The position numbers were made by a program, and so were the translations under genes. Positions 11,197-18,657 of a stretch of DNA of 64,000 bases are shown here, piece after piece (positions within the stretch are counted from its first letter, which is position 1; each line of letters starts with the position of its first letter). The DNA is taken from positions 62,001 to 126,000 of the forward strand of contig CALOBA010000072.1 in the NCBI GenBank assembly GCA_942491465.1, written 5' to 3'. This DNA comes from CALOBA01 sp942491465 (GTDB lineage Bacteria > Pseudomonadota > Gammaproteobacteria > Chromatiales > Chromatiaceae). Below the pieces are notes generated by a model that did no database searches, was not told the DNA's origin, and was given only the letters and a program-made list of their open reading frames with translations.

Positions 11197-11893
11197 GTGG
11201 CCGACGCACAGGTCTTCATCAGCTACAACAGCCGCGATGCCGCCCTGGCCGCGCCCGTGGTCGCGGCGCTCCAGGCCCGCGGCATCCGGGTCTGGATCGA
11301 CCAGGAGCAGCTGCTGCCCGGGCGGGCCTGGCTGCCGGCGGTGGAGCAGGCCATCACCGGCTGCGGCGCGGTGGCCGTGCTGCTCGGCCCCAACGGGCTC
11401 GGCCCGGTCCACAGCGAGGAGATGACCGTGGCCCTGAGCCTGGCCCGCACCCAGGGCAAACTCGAATTCCCCGGCCCCGGCGACCGCACCCGCGCCGAGG
11501 CCCTGGAGGCCCGGCTCGACACCTGGGGCCGCCAGCTAAATGACGCCCTATTCCCCGGCGGCGCCCAGCACGCCGTCTACCACGACATCCGCGACCGCCT
11601 CGACCGCGGCGAGCGCGTGCTGCTGACGCTGGCCAGCGACAGCCCCGCCGTCCTCATCCGCCCCTGGGAGATGCTCCGCGACGGCCGCGGCCCGCTCGCC
11701 CTGCGCGGGCTCACCGTCCGCCGCCAGCTGCGCACCGACCAGCCGCCGCCCGCCCAGGTCCACCTGGAGCCGACGCTGCGGCTACTGCTCATCGTCGCCC
11801 GCCCCGCCGAAACCGGCTTCATCGACCCGCGCACCAGCGTCCGCCCGGTGCTCGACGCCTTGGACAATTTGGGATCTGGCCCCGGATCTGACA
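11197..11893 (+). pseudogene. Truncated TIR-CHAT protein (copy of the 23.5-kb gene)
   Basis: Nearly identical to the 5' part of the TIR-CHAT-STAND gene at 23.5 kb. The TIR start reads VADAQVFISYNSRDAA; the equivalent of the full copy's ATG is GTG. After ALSLARTQGK an in-frame 318-bp segment (23807-24124 of the other copy) is missing, which removes the end of the TIR domain and the linker. The homology then continues (EFPGPGDRTRAEALEAR to VLDALDNLGSGPGS) and stops before the CHAT catalytic residues. It runs directly into an antisense pstA remnant, so the fusion is a rearrangement product. It is unlikely to be functional. Confidence 0.85.
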
Positions 11894-11894
11894 G

Positions 11895-12157
11895 GCAGAA
11901 CCGTGGACGGGTCGGTGATGCCGCCGGGGATGTCGACGATGAAGGCGATCATCAGCAGCGGCGCGGTCTCGCCCAGGGCCTGGGCCATGCCGATGATGGT
12001 GTCGGTGAGCATGCCCGACAGGGCCAGCGGCAGGACGTGATGGAGCTGGGTCTGCAGCGGCGAGGCGCCGACGCCGAGGGCCGCCTCGCGGATCGACGGC
12101 GGGACCGAATTCAGCGCGGCGGCGACCAGGACCCAGAGTGCCAGGTCGGCCAGAGGC
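11895..12157 (-). pseudogene. pstA: pstA remnant (phosphate ABC permease C-terminal part)
   Basis: Read on the minus strand, this encodes SVPPSIREAALGVGASPLQT, LHHVLPLALSGMLTDTIIG, MAQALGETAPLLMIAFIVD and PGGITDPSTVLPV. That is the PstA cytoplasmic EAA loop, a transmembrane segment and the TDPSTVLPVQ motif. Both ends are cut: the 3' side joins the TIR-CHAT fragment and the 5' side ends at the palindromic doublet near 12162. No other pst gene is present. Confidence 0.8.
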
Positions 12158-12161
12158 GTAA

Positions 12162-12240
12162 GTCGGGTTAGCGATAGCGTAACCCGACAATCAACGGCTT
12201 AGGGACTCGCGTCGTCGGGTTACGCTATCGCTAACCCGAC
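12162..12240. repeat. REPIN-like doublet of 27-bp palindromes
   Basis: Two 27-bp units, 12162-12188 and 12214-12240, each have perfect 9-bp arms GTCGGGTTA / TAACCCGAC around a 9-nt core. The second is the exact reverse complement of the first. The 25-bp spacer is unrelated. Two inverted REP units make a REPIN-like hairpin. It sits at the edge of the pstA remnant, suggesting involvement in the break. Confidence 0.8.
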
Positions 12241-12291
12241 GGTGATCGCTATCGTAGGCGCCGGAACCGGGTTCCGCCAGGCACGCACAGT

Positions 12292-12369
12292 CGATCCCGA
12301 TCCCGATCCCCCGATTCCGATCCCGATTCCGATTCCGATTCCGATTCCGATTCCGATTCCGATTCCGAC
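12292..12369. repeat. Hexanucleotide microsatellite (CCGATT/CCGATC)n
   Basis: About twelve consecutive hexamers of CGATCC then CGATTC type. It would encode Ser-Glu or Ile-Pro dipeptide runs, but no gene start or ribosome site supports translation, so I treat it as noncoding simple repeat. Confidence 0.85.
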
Positions 12370-12610
12370 GCGGAGCGTATCACCTCATGGCCGAGCGGGG
12401 CACCTCGACCACCGCATCCGAAGCCAAGCAGGGGCACGGCAAAAGCGAAGCCCGATCACTCCGCGCCCCAAGCCCACCTGCATCGCCGATCACGGGACAG
12501 GGCGCGCTGACGCGCAGATTTCCTTCCTTGTACCCCACCCGCGAAGCGCAGCCTCGCAACCAGCCCGAACCGGCTGGAAGCCGGCGCCACCTGCCGCTAT
12601 GCTGTCGCCC

Positions 12611-13582
12611 ATGGACCCCATCCCCAGCCCCCACGACACCTACTTCCGCGAGAGCTTCACCCGCCGCGAGGTCGCCCGCGACTTCCTGCGCGTGCAGCTC
12701 CCGGCGGCGGTGCTCGCCGCCATCGACCTCGACAGCCTCCAGATCGCCAAGGACAGCTACGTCGCCGCGGACCTGCGCAATGCCTATTCCGACCTGGTCT
12801 ACCGCGTGCGCTGCGGCGACGGCCAGCTCAACATCTACCTGCTGTTCGAGCACAAGAGCAGCCCGGAGCACTGGGCTCAGCTCCAATTGCTGCGCTACAT
12901 TGCCGCCGAAGGCGAGCAATACCGCAAGCAGCACCCGGATGCCCGCCGGCTGCCGCCGGTGCTGCCGATCCTGATCTACCACGGCAAGCGCACATGGCGC
13001 GCCCCGGCCCAGTTCCACGACCTGATCGACCCGCTGCCGCCGCCGATCGCACCCTATGTGCCCGGCTTCACCTATGCGCTGGTCGACCTGTCCGCGCGCA
13101 CCAACGCCGAGGTCAAGGGCGCGGTGCTGACCCGGCTGGTCCAGCTCGCGCTGCGCTGGATCTTCGACGAGGCCCCGGTCGAGCGCCTGCGCGCGCTGAT
13201 CGCCCTGATCGCGCAGGTCCAAGACCGCGAAACGGCCGTGCAGGTGTTGGAATCCCTGCTGCGCTACTATGTCCAAGGCACCCAACGGGTGGACGAGCCC
13301 GCCGCCCGCACACTGCTGCAACAGATCCCTTCCGGAGAGCCGATCATGCAGACCTTCATCGACCGCTATATCGAACAGGGCCGCGAACAGGGCCGCGAAC
13401 AGGGCCGCGAACAGGGCCGCCAGCTCGGCTCGGCCATATTGCTGCTGGGCCAGATCGAGGAGAAATTCGGTCAGCCCGACGAGACCATCCGTCAACAGGT
13501 CATGAACGCCGACCCCGACACCCTGCTCCACTGGTCCAAGCGCATCCTCAAGGCCGATTCGCTCGACGCCTTGCTGCACTAA
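12611..13582 (+). CDS. Rpn-family recombination-promoting nuclease / YhgA-like transposase-related protein
   Basis: 323 residues. The N-terminus SPHDTYFRESFTRREVARDF and the core LVYRVRCGDG then YLLFEHKSSPE match the PD-(D/E)xK nuclease fold of the Rpn/YhgA family (E and K of the active site in FEHKS). PILIYHGKRTW follows. Around residue 255 there are four consecutive EQGR units (12-bp repeats), a frequent hypervariable hinge in the family. The C-terminus (LLLGQIEEKFG, HWSKRILKADSLDALL) is DUF4351-like. I chose MDPIPSPHD as the start over MLSP three codons... upstream, since the family begins just before SPHD. Its TAA stop lies in the target duplication of a 98-bp MITE. Confidence 0.85.
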   Translation: MDPIPSPHDTYFRESFTRREVARDFLRVQLPAAVLAAIDLDSLQIAKDSYVAADLRNAYSDLVYRVRCGDGQLNIYLLFEHKSSPEHWAQLQLLRYIAAEGEQYRKQHPDARRLPPVLPILIYHGKRTWRAPAQFHDLIDPLPPPIAPYVPGFTYALVDLSARTNAEVKGAVLTRLVQLALRWIFDEAPVERLRALIALIAQVQDRETAVQVLESLLRYYVQGTQRVDEPAARTLLQQIPSGEPIMQTFIDRYIEQGREQGREQGREQGRQLGSAILLLGQIEEKFGQPDETIRQQVMNADPDTLLHWSKRILKADSLDALLH

Positions 13583-13680
13583 GGATCGGTTCAAAAACAA
13601 GTGGTGCAGACGCCCGCTCGCTGAGCCTTTGGATTAGCCGTTTCGTGGTTTCGTCTGCACCACTTGTTTCTGAACCTTGA
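13583..13680 (+). mobile_element. 98-bp MITE, copy 1 (TSD CTAA)
   Basis: Left end GGATCGGTTCAAAAACAAGT and right end reverse-complementing to TCAAGGTTCAGAAACAAGTG. The inner arms share GTGGTGCAGACG. Flanked by CTAA at 13579-13582 and 13681-13684. The left duplication contains the stop codon of the Rpn-type gene. Confidence 0.9.
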
Positions 13681-13684
13681 CTAA

Positions 13685-14038
13685 GTTGGGCGAACTGATT
13701 TGGATGAGGCTCGCTGCAACCTTGGTCGGCCACTTCACCTTGCTGCCTGGGCTTACCATGGCAGCCGGCAGAAGGAATTGGTGCATTTAGTAAACTGTCA
13801 CCGTAATTCGGATACGCGAGGGCGGCGAGCGTGACAGCGCCGCTGTCGTGCGTCTTGGTGTCCTGATGCACGTCTTGGCTCAACCCTTGCGCCGCCCCGC
13901 GAGCCCGCTGCGACTGAGCCCGATCCACAGCGCCATCACCTGCCGGCCGAGCACCGACAAACGATGGCATGTCGCGTCGTTGCCTATTGCAACGCGGGCG
14001 CCAAGGTGCGGCGGCTGCGGCCGGCTCGGTCAGGCGGC
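13685..14038. other. Gap without recognisable gene
   Basis: About 350 bp between the first MITE copy and the stop of the minus-strand Rpn/DUF4351 gene. Open frames exist on both strands, but none has a convincing start or a family I recognise. Confidence 0.5.
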
Positions 14039-15007
14039 TTAGGACGGACCGAAGACCTGCTCGATGCTGTCCGCGGTCAGGATGCGGGTGAGCCAGATAT
14101 CGAGCTGCTCGGTCGGTGCCGATCGCACCCTTGTCGCCAGCCCCGACGATGGCGGGCCGAACTTCGCCTCCAATAGTCGCAGCAAGGCGCGAGCCTCGCC
14201 CTCATGCAGGCCCTCCTCGCGGGCAAACTGCTCCCAGCTCGTGACATAAGACATCTTGGTTTTCTCCTCCAGTTCGGCCAGTTCCCGCCGCAGCGCCAGC
14301 TCCAGCGGTGGCGGTAGGCGGATCAGCCAGTCGATGAAGCGCAACAGCTTGATCGCGTCCTCGCGCGGGTAGCGGTAGCGATACAACAGGGCGATGATCT
14401 CGCCCTTGCGCAGCTTGCGCTCGGGGTCGCCGGTGCGCCGGTCGCCGGTGCGCCGGTGCGCGGCCAACTGCGCCAGGGCGACCACGGCAAAGGGATTGTC
14501 CGCGGCGCGCGCAGCCAGTTCCGCCTCGTCCCAGTCCGGCAGGCCGTGCACGCGAAAGCGGAAGCGCAGGCCCGCGCCGTCGCGCTCGCGGCGATACTCG
14601 CGGACCTCGCCGCCGGCCGGCTCGTCGGTCAGCACGGCCAGGCTGATGATCTCAACCTCGCCGTGGCGGTCGAAGATGCGGTACCAGTACTGGAACATGC
14701 GCAGCGGAAAGCCCGCATCGGCCCGTCCCTGCACCTCGATGTGCAGCAGCAGCCAGACCTCGGCACCGGCCAGGCTCCAGACCTTCACCAGCCGGTCCGC
14801 GTAGCGCCGACCGATGCTGGAGTCCCCGGTGATGCGCTGCAGCTCGGCGTCGAGAAACTCGTGTGGCCGCGACCAGTCGATCAGGTCGTGCACCGCCGGG
14901 AAGAACAGCGCCATGAACGGCCGGAAGAAGGCGTCGATGGCCTCCTTCCAGGGCGAGTCGAAGTCGGACGCCGGGGCGGTGCTCGGGGTGTCGGTCGGGT
15001 CGGTCAT
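14039..15007 (-). CDS. Rpn/DUF4351-family putative nuclease
   Basis: 322 residues. The N-terminal half (FFRPFMALFFPAVHDLIDWS, FLDAELQRI, WLLLHIEVQGRAD, FPLRMFQYWYRIFDRH) is the PD-(D/E)xK-like domain of Rpn/transposase-related proteins, with E-V-Q where others have E-x-K. The C-terminal 60 residues (ALLRLLEAKFGPPSSGL, LDIWLTRILTADSIEQVFG) are a DUF4351 domain. A short direct repeat encodes RRTGDRRTGD. The start is the ATG giving MTDPTDTPS; the longer frame only adds a poorly conserved leader. It is one of two such genes in the island; such families are often multicopy in Chromatiales and cyanobacteria. Confidence 0.8.
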   Translation of the reverse strand: MTDPTDTPSTAPASDFDSPWKEAIDAFFRPFMALFFPAVHDLIDWSRPHEFLDAELQRITGDSSIGRRYADRLVKVWSLAGAEVWLLLHIEVQGRADAGFPLRMFQYWYRIFDRHGEVEIISLAVLTDEPAGGEVREYRRERDGAGLRFRFRVHGLPDWDEAELAARAADNPFAVVALAQLAAHRRTGDRRTGDPERKLRKGEIIALLYRYRYPREDAIKLLRFIDWLIRLPPPLELALRRELAELEEKTKMSYVTSWEQFAREEGLHEGEARALLRLLEAKFGPPSSGLATRVRSAPTEQLDIWLTRILTADSIEQVFGPS

Positions 15008-15201
15008 GGCGGCAATCATAGTCCGGATGGCTGCCGGTGCGGGGGCGTTGGGCAGGCTCGAAGCCGAAGCCGGCGACGACATCTACGCCCGCGGCTACCG
15101 CCGCGCCGCCTGTCTCCCCCCGCCCCCTGCAACCGCGTCTCGGGCCACGGGACGCCCGGTGCTATGATCCTTCCCATCCAAGATTCCCATGGGAGCTAGG
15201 C

Positions 15202-15297
15202 ATGGAGACCGTCAATGTCAGCGGGCTCAAGAACAACCCCAGCGAGGCCCTGCGCAAGGCCCGTGAGGGGACGGACAGGAAATCCAACCGGCCCTGA
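15202..15297 (+). pseudogene. Phd/YefM-type antitoxin remnant
   Basis: An ATG opens METVNVSGLKNNPSEALRKA then REG, the exact N-terminal signature of prevent-host-death antitoxins. After about 23 codons the frame departs from the family and stops at 15297. No toxin gene follows. It is a truncated stub of a type II toxin-antitoxin system. Confidence 0.75.
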
Positions 15298-15569
15298 GGG
15301 TCTAGGCCGGCGCGGAGGTGGGACGCTAGCAGAGCCCTGGATGTGGGGTCAAGGCCCGGAGACATGGTGGAGCGACCTCGCGCGACGCCTGTTCAGCCTG
15401 GCCGATCCAAACCCGGCATAGACTCGCAGAGCCTCGCCAACGCGCGCAACGATCGAGCGCCCTACACCGCTCAGCCCGCCGAATCGGCACCGCACGGACA
15501 GCAGTTCGCCTGCGCAGGCCCCAGCTATCGCATAATCTCGCGTCCGACACCGAGACGCCCGGAGGACCC

Positions 15570-16379
15570 ATGACCGACACCGCCGAGCAGACCCAATTTC
15601 CGATCGCGCCCTATTTTGTCGCGCCACCCAAGGACCTACCCTACGACGACGGTATCCCATTGGAATCGAACCGCCACCGCGCCGCGATGAACCTGTTGAT
15701 CGAGGCGCTTCGCCAGCATTGGCGCGAGCGCCGCGACTTCTTCTGCGGCGGCAACATGTTCGTCTACTACAGCGCCACCCAGGCCAAGCACAACGACTTC
15801 CGCGGACCGGATTTCTTCGTCGTGCTCGACGTGCCCGAGGGCGACCGCAAGAGCTGGGTGGTCTGGGACGAGGGCGGGCGCTTTCCGGATGTGGTGGTCG
15901 AGCTGATGTCGCCGTCAACGGTGGCGATCGACAAGACCGACAAAAAGCAGATCTATCAGAACATCTTCCGGACCCGCGAATACTACGTCTTCGACCCCTT
16001 TGATGCCGATTCGCTGCTCGGATGGCGCCTGGATGCGCAGGACCGCTATCGACCCATCGCGCCGGATGCGAATGGCCGCTTGTGGTGCGCGACCCTTGAG
16101 CTGTGGCTGGGACCTTGGGACGGCGTGTTTCAGCGTGATCAGGGGCCCTGGCTGCGGTTTTTCGATGCCGACGGCGACCTGGTGCCGGTGGAGGCGGAGG
16201 CGGCACGGGCGCAGGTCGAGGCGGCACGGCAGCAGGCCGATGCGGCGAAGCACCAAGCCGAGGACGCCCGGCAGGATGCCGAGCAGGCACGCGATGATGC
16301 CCGCCGGCAGACGGCTCGGGCCGAGGCGCTGGCTGCGCGTCTACGTGACCTCGGGGTGGACCCCGACGTGCCGGACTAG
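15570..16379 (+). CDS. Uma2-family endonuclease (DUF820)
   Basis: 269 residues. The core FVYYSATQAKHNDFRGPDFF, GGRFPDVVVELMSPSTVAID and EYYVFDPFDADSL match the PD-(D/E)xK restriction-like fold of Uma2/DUF820, with catalytic acids in GPDFF and PDVVVEL. The last 70 residues form an alanine/arginine-rich coiled coil with heptad QAEDARQDAEQARDDARR, commonly appended in this family. Nuclease activity is predicted by fold only. Preceded by about 270 bp without a recognisable gene. Confidence 0.85.
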   Translation: MTDTAEQTQFPIAPYFVAPPKDLPYDDGIPLESNRHRAAMNLLIEALRQHWRERRDFFCGGNMFVYYSATQAKHNDFRGPDFFVVLDVPEGDRKSWVVWDEGGRFPDVVVELMSPSTVAIDKTDKKQIYQNIFRTREYYVFDPFDADSLLGWRLDAQDRYRPIAPDANGRLWCATLELWLGPWDGVFQRDQGPWLRFFDADGDLVPVEAEAARAQVEAARQQADAAKHQAEDARQDAEQARDDARRQTARAEALAARLRDLGVDPDVPD

Positions 16380-16832
16380 GCCGCCTCCGACCGCCGGAGC
16401 CTTGAGCCTGTGCGAGGATTCGCCCTCCCCGCCGCATTCAAGCCCGCGTCAAAGCGCCCGACGCCCGCCGGCCCCGGTGTTCGGTGTTGACCACGCATCC
16501 CACCCTCCGCTATCGTCCTCTCGCGGTCTGACTGGACGCCCGGGTTGGCTTGGATCTCCTATGGATCGGTTCAGCAACAAGTGGCGCAGACGCCCGCTCG
16601 CTGAACCTTTTGATTGGCCGTTTCGTGGTTGCGTCTGCACCACTTGTTGCTGAACCTTGACTATGCGTCCGTCCGCACCAGACCGACTGAGAGCAGGTCG
16701 CGCGCCGAGACGACCGCCTGCGCCGACTCAACACCCCCGAGGCGCTCTTTGACCCCGCGCCGATCCAGTCCGGCCTGGACGCGGATCCGCCGCAGCATCG
16801 ATGCGACTCCACCCGCGAGCGTCCACGCTGAC
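16380..16832. other. Spacer with MITE copy and a possible 57-codon minus-strand frame
   Basis: Contains the second 98-bp MITE. To its right, the minus strand from 16834 to 16661 reads MSAWTLAGGVASMLRRIRVQ and on to SAQAVVSARDLLSVGLVRTD. Its TAG stop is inside the MITE target duplication, as for two real genes elsewhere in the window. I do not recognise the product. Confidence 0.35.
16563..16660 (+). mobile_element. 98-bp MITE, copy 2 (TSD CTAT)
   Basis: Begins GGATCGGTTCAGCAACAAGT and ends CTTGTTGCTGAACCTTGA. Flanked by CTAT at 16559-16562 and 16661-16664. The paired change from AAA to GCA in both arms keeps the hairpin complementary. Confidence 0.9.
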
Positions 16833-17201
16833 ATGACCCCGTCGATGACCCCGTGCCGACCAAGCCCGCTGCTGCTGATCCTGCTGCTCTGCTGCCTGCC
16901 CGCCGCCGCCGAGCCGCCGCCCTTCTGCGTCGAAGACGGCGACGACGCCCTCTGGATCGACTGCGAGCGCAACCGCACCGGCATCGCCGGCCGCGAGCAG
17001 ATCCTCTGCCGCCGGGAGCCCCATGCGGCGCTGATCGAGGTCACGGACGTGGCGCGGCGGTTGCAGCTGGGCGAGGGCGATTGCCGCGCGCCGGGTGTGC
17101 CGATCCCCAGGGGCCGCGTGCCCCGCGGTGACGAGGCCGACGAGCCCGGCACCGAGCCACCCGACCCAGCGCAGCCCGCGGGGGACCACGGCCATGACTG
17201 A
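16833..17201 (+). CDS. Hypothetical secreted protein
   Basis: 122 residues with a clear signal peptide (SPLLLILLLCCLPAAAEPPP). The mature part has paired cysteines (FCVEDGDDALWIDCERN, QILCRREP, EGDCRAPG), suggesting disulfides in the periplasm, and an acidic/proline-rich tail. I do not recognise a family. Its stop overlaps the start of the following membrane-protein gene (ATG at 17194), so the two are probably co-expressed. Confidence 0.6.
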   Translation: MTPSMTPCRPSPLLLILLLCCLPAAAEPPPFCVEDGDDALWIDCERNRTGIAGREQILCRREPHAALIEVTDVARRLQLGEGDCRAPGVPIPRGRVPRGDEADEPGTEPPDPAQPAGDHGHD

Positions 17202-17847
17202 GCCCGATCGCATCCCATCGCCCGACGACGAGCGCAGCGCAGGCCCGCGGCTCGGGCTCGAACTGGCCGTCCTCATCGGCATCGGCCTGGCCCTGATCTA
17301 CGCCGCCGGCTGGGCCTACGCCTATCGCTGGTACGGCCGATTCGACCTCGGCATCAACGGCCTGGGGCTGCCCGTCGAGACGGTGCTGATGTACGGCTTC
17401 TGGACCCTCACCGAGCACATCCACCTGCTGCTGTTCGCCGTCGCCGGCAGCAGCTTCTGGGGGCTGATGGCGCCGGCATCGCGCCGCTACGCGCTGCTGC
17501 TCAGCCCGCTGGTGCTGTTCGCCGCCTTCGCCCTCGCCTACGGCGCCGGCCGCTACAGCGCCGACGAGCGCTTCGAGACCCACCGCGACGCCGGCTTCCG
17601 CTGCCTGCCCGTCGCCCGCGTCGGCCTCATCCCCAGCAGCGACCGCCCCGCCCCCCTGGCCGACCTGGCCCGGCAGCTCGCCGAGCGCGGCCCGGACCCC
17701 GCCGCCCACTACCGCCTGCTGCTCCAGACCGACAGCCTGCTGGTCCTGATCAAGCCCAAGCCCCAAGGCCCGCCGGTGCCGGTGCTGGTGCCCATGGCGC
17801 GGGTGGACGCCGTGCGCCTGACCTCGGTGGTCGCCGGCTGCGACTGA
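17194..17847 (+). CDS. Hypothetical inner-membrane protein
   Basis: 217 residues. Hydrophobic stretches are LELAVLIGIGLALIYAAGWA near residue 25, ETVLMYGFWTL around 65, HLLLFAVAGSSFWGLMAP around 85 and ALLLSPLVLFAAFALAYGAG around 105, giving about four transmembrane helices. A soluble C-terminal domain of about 90 residues ends in VLVPMARVDAVRLTSVVAGC. No family recognised. Overlaps the preceding secreted-protein gene by 8 bp. Confidence 0.6.
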   Translation: MTEPDRIPSPDDERSAGPRLGLELAVLIGIGLALIYAAGWAYAYRWYGRFDLGINGLGLPVETVLMYGFWTLTEHIHLLLFAVAGSSFWGLMAPASRRYALLLSPLVLFAAFALAYGAGRYSADERFETHRDAGFRCLPVARVGLIPSSDRPAPLADLARQLAERGPDPAAHYRLLLQTDSLLVLIKPKPQGPPVPVLVPMARVDAVRLTSVVAGCD

Positions 17848-17916
17848 CCGGCCATGGGGGCGGGGTTTGGACTATCATCGCACCGCACGACCTCCCACCC
17901 GATTGGTCCCGCACCC

Positions 17917-18147
17917 ATGCGCAAACAAACAACCGAATACAGCTCCCCCGTCGATGCCTTGGTCGCCGTATCCAAGCGACTCAGCACCTTTGAGAACCGG
18001 CGTTCGATGACCTCGGAGGACTTCATCGACCGCTACCGCCGCGGCCAACTGGGGGACGACGCGGAGCTTGTGGATTGGGCCAACGACTACGCCCATTACC
18101 TGGCGATCCGCTCGGCCCTGGAATCGCGGCTCAGCGATGCCGCATAA
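17917..18147 (+). CDS. Putative antitoxin partner of the TumE toxin
   Basis: A 76-residue acidic protein (SMTSEDFIDRYRRGQLGDDA, ELVDWANDYAHYLAIRSALE). It immediately precedes and overlaps the TumE gene by 11 bp, the usual antitoxin-first order. The assignment rests on size and context; similar small proteins accompany TumE-family toxins. The start is the ATG giving MRKQTTEYSS. Confidence 0.65.
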   Translation: MRKQTTEYSSPVDALVAVSKRLSTFENRRSMTSEDFIDRYRRGQLGDDAELVDWANDYAHYLAIRSALESRLSDAA

Positions 18148-18523
18148 GCGCCTATCCGCCTATCTCGACCGGATCGAGCGTGCGCTCTGCGCATTGCAGG
18201 GTGTCTACGCCGAGCGCTACGAAGAGGAGATCCTCACCCCGACCCGCGGCAATCTGCGGATTCGCCTCCGGTTCGACGGCGGGCAGCTGTTGGAGCTGAA
18301 TGAGGCGATCGTCGCGGACGAAGATCGCCTCTCCCACCTGCACTACCGCTATCGCTTCCAAGACCCCGCGGGCCGGCTCATCTTCCGCTACGACAGCACG
18401 CCACACTGCCCCGGTCTCCCGCATTTTCCTCATCATCGGCATCAGGCAAGCGGCGTTGAGGGCTGCAACAAGCCCGACTTGGTCGACGTCTTGCAAGAGG
18501 CGCTGAATCATCTTTCCGGCTGA
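18137..18523 (+). CDS. TumE-family toxin (DUF6516-like)
   Basis: 128 residues. YLDRIERALCALQGVYAERY, NLRIRLRFDGGQLLELNEA, LHYRYRFQDPAGRLIFRYD and GLPHFPHHRHQASGV match the TumE toxin family almost throughout. The mechanism of the family is not firmly established. The start overlaps the end of the upstream small gene, consistent with a toxin-antitoxin operon. Confidence 0.8.
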   Translation: MPHKRLSAYLDRIERALCALQGVYAERYEEEILTPTRGNLRIRLRFDGGQLLELNEAIVADEDRLSHLHYRYRFQDPAGRLIFRYDSTPHCPGLPHFPHHRHQASGVEGCNKPDLVDVLQEALNHLSG

Positions 18524-18657
18524 TCCTCGAACCCACGGAAAACCGCTGTTCCTACAGCGACTACTTGCACAGTCTCGCAGCCTGGGAGCCAGGCCCTTGA
18601 TGACGGACAATGCCCCCAACGACCGCGCCCGCCCGCCCCGCACCGATGGAGGAGACC

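Noticed and set aside
10966..12171. 401-codon frame as a real TIR fusion protein
   Set aside because: The last 95 codons are antisense pstA and the first 75 have no homology; it is a rearranged pseudogene.
12249..12437. Apparent Ser-Glu repeat protein
   Set aside because: It is only the reverse translation of the hexanucleotide microsatellite.
13548..13970. 140-codon minus-strand frame after the Rpn gene
   Set aside because: It reads through the 98-bp MITE in reverse and has no recognisable domain.
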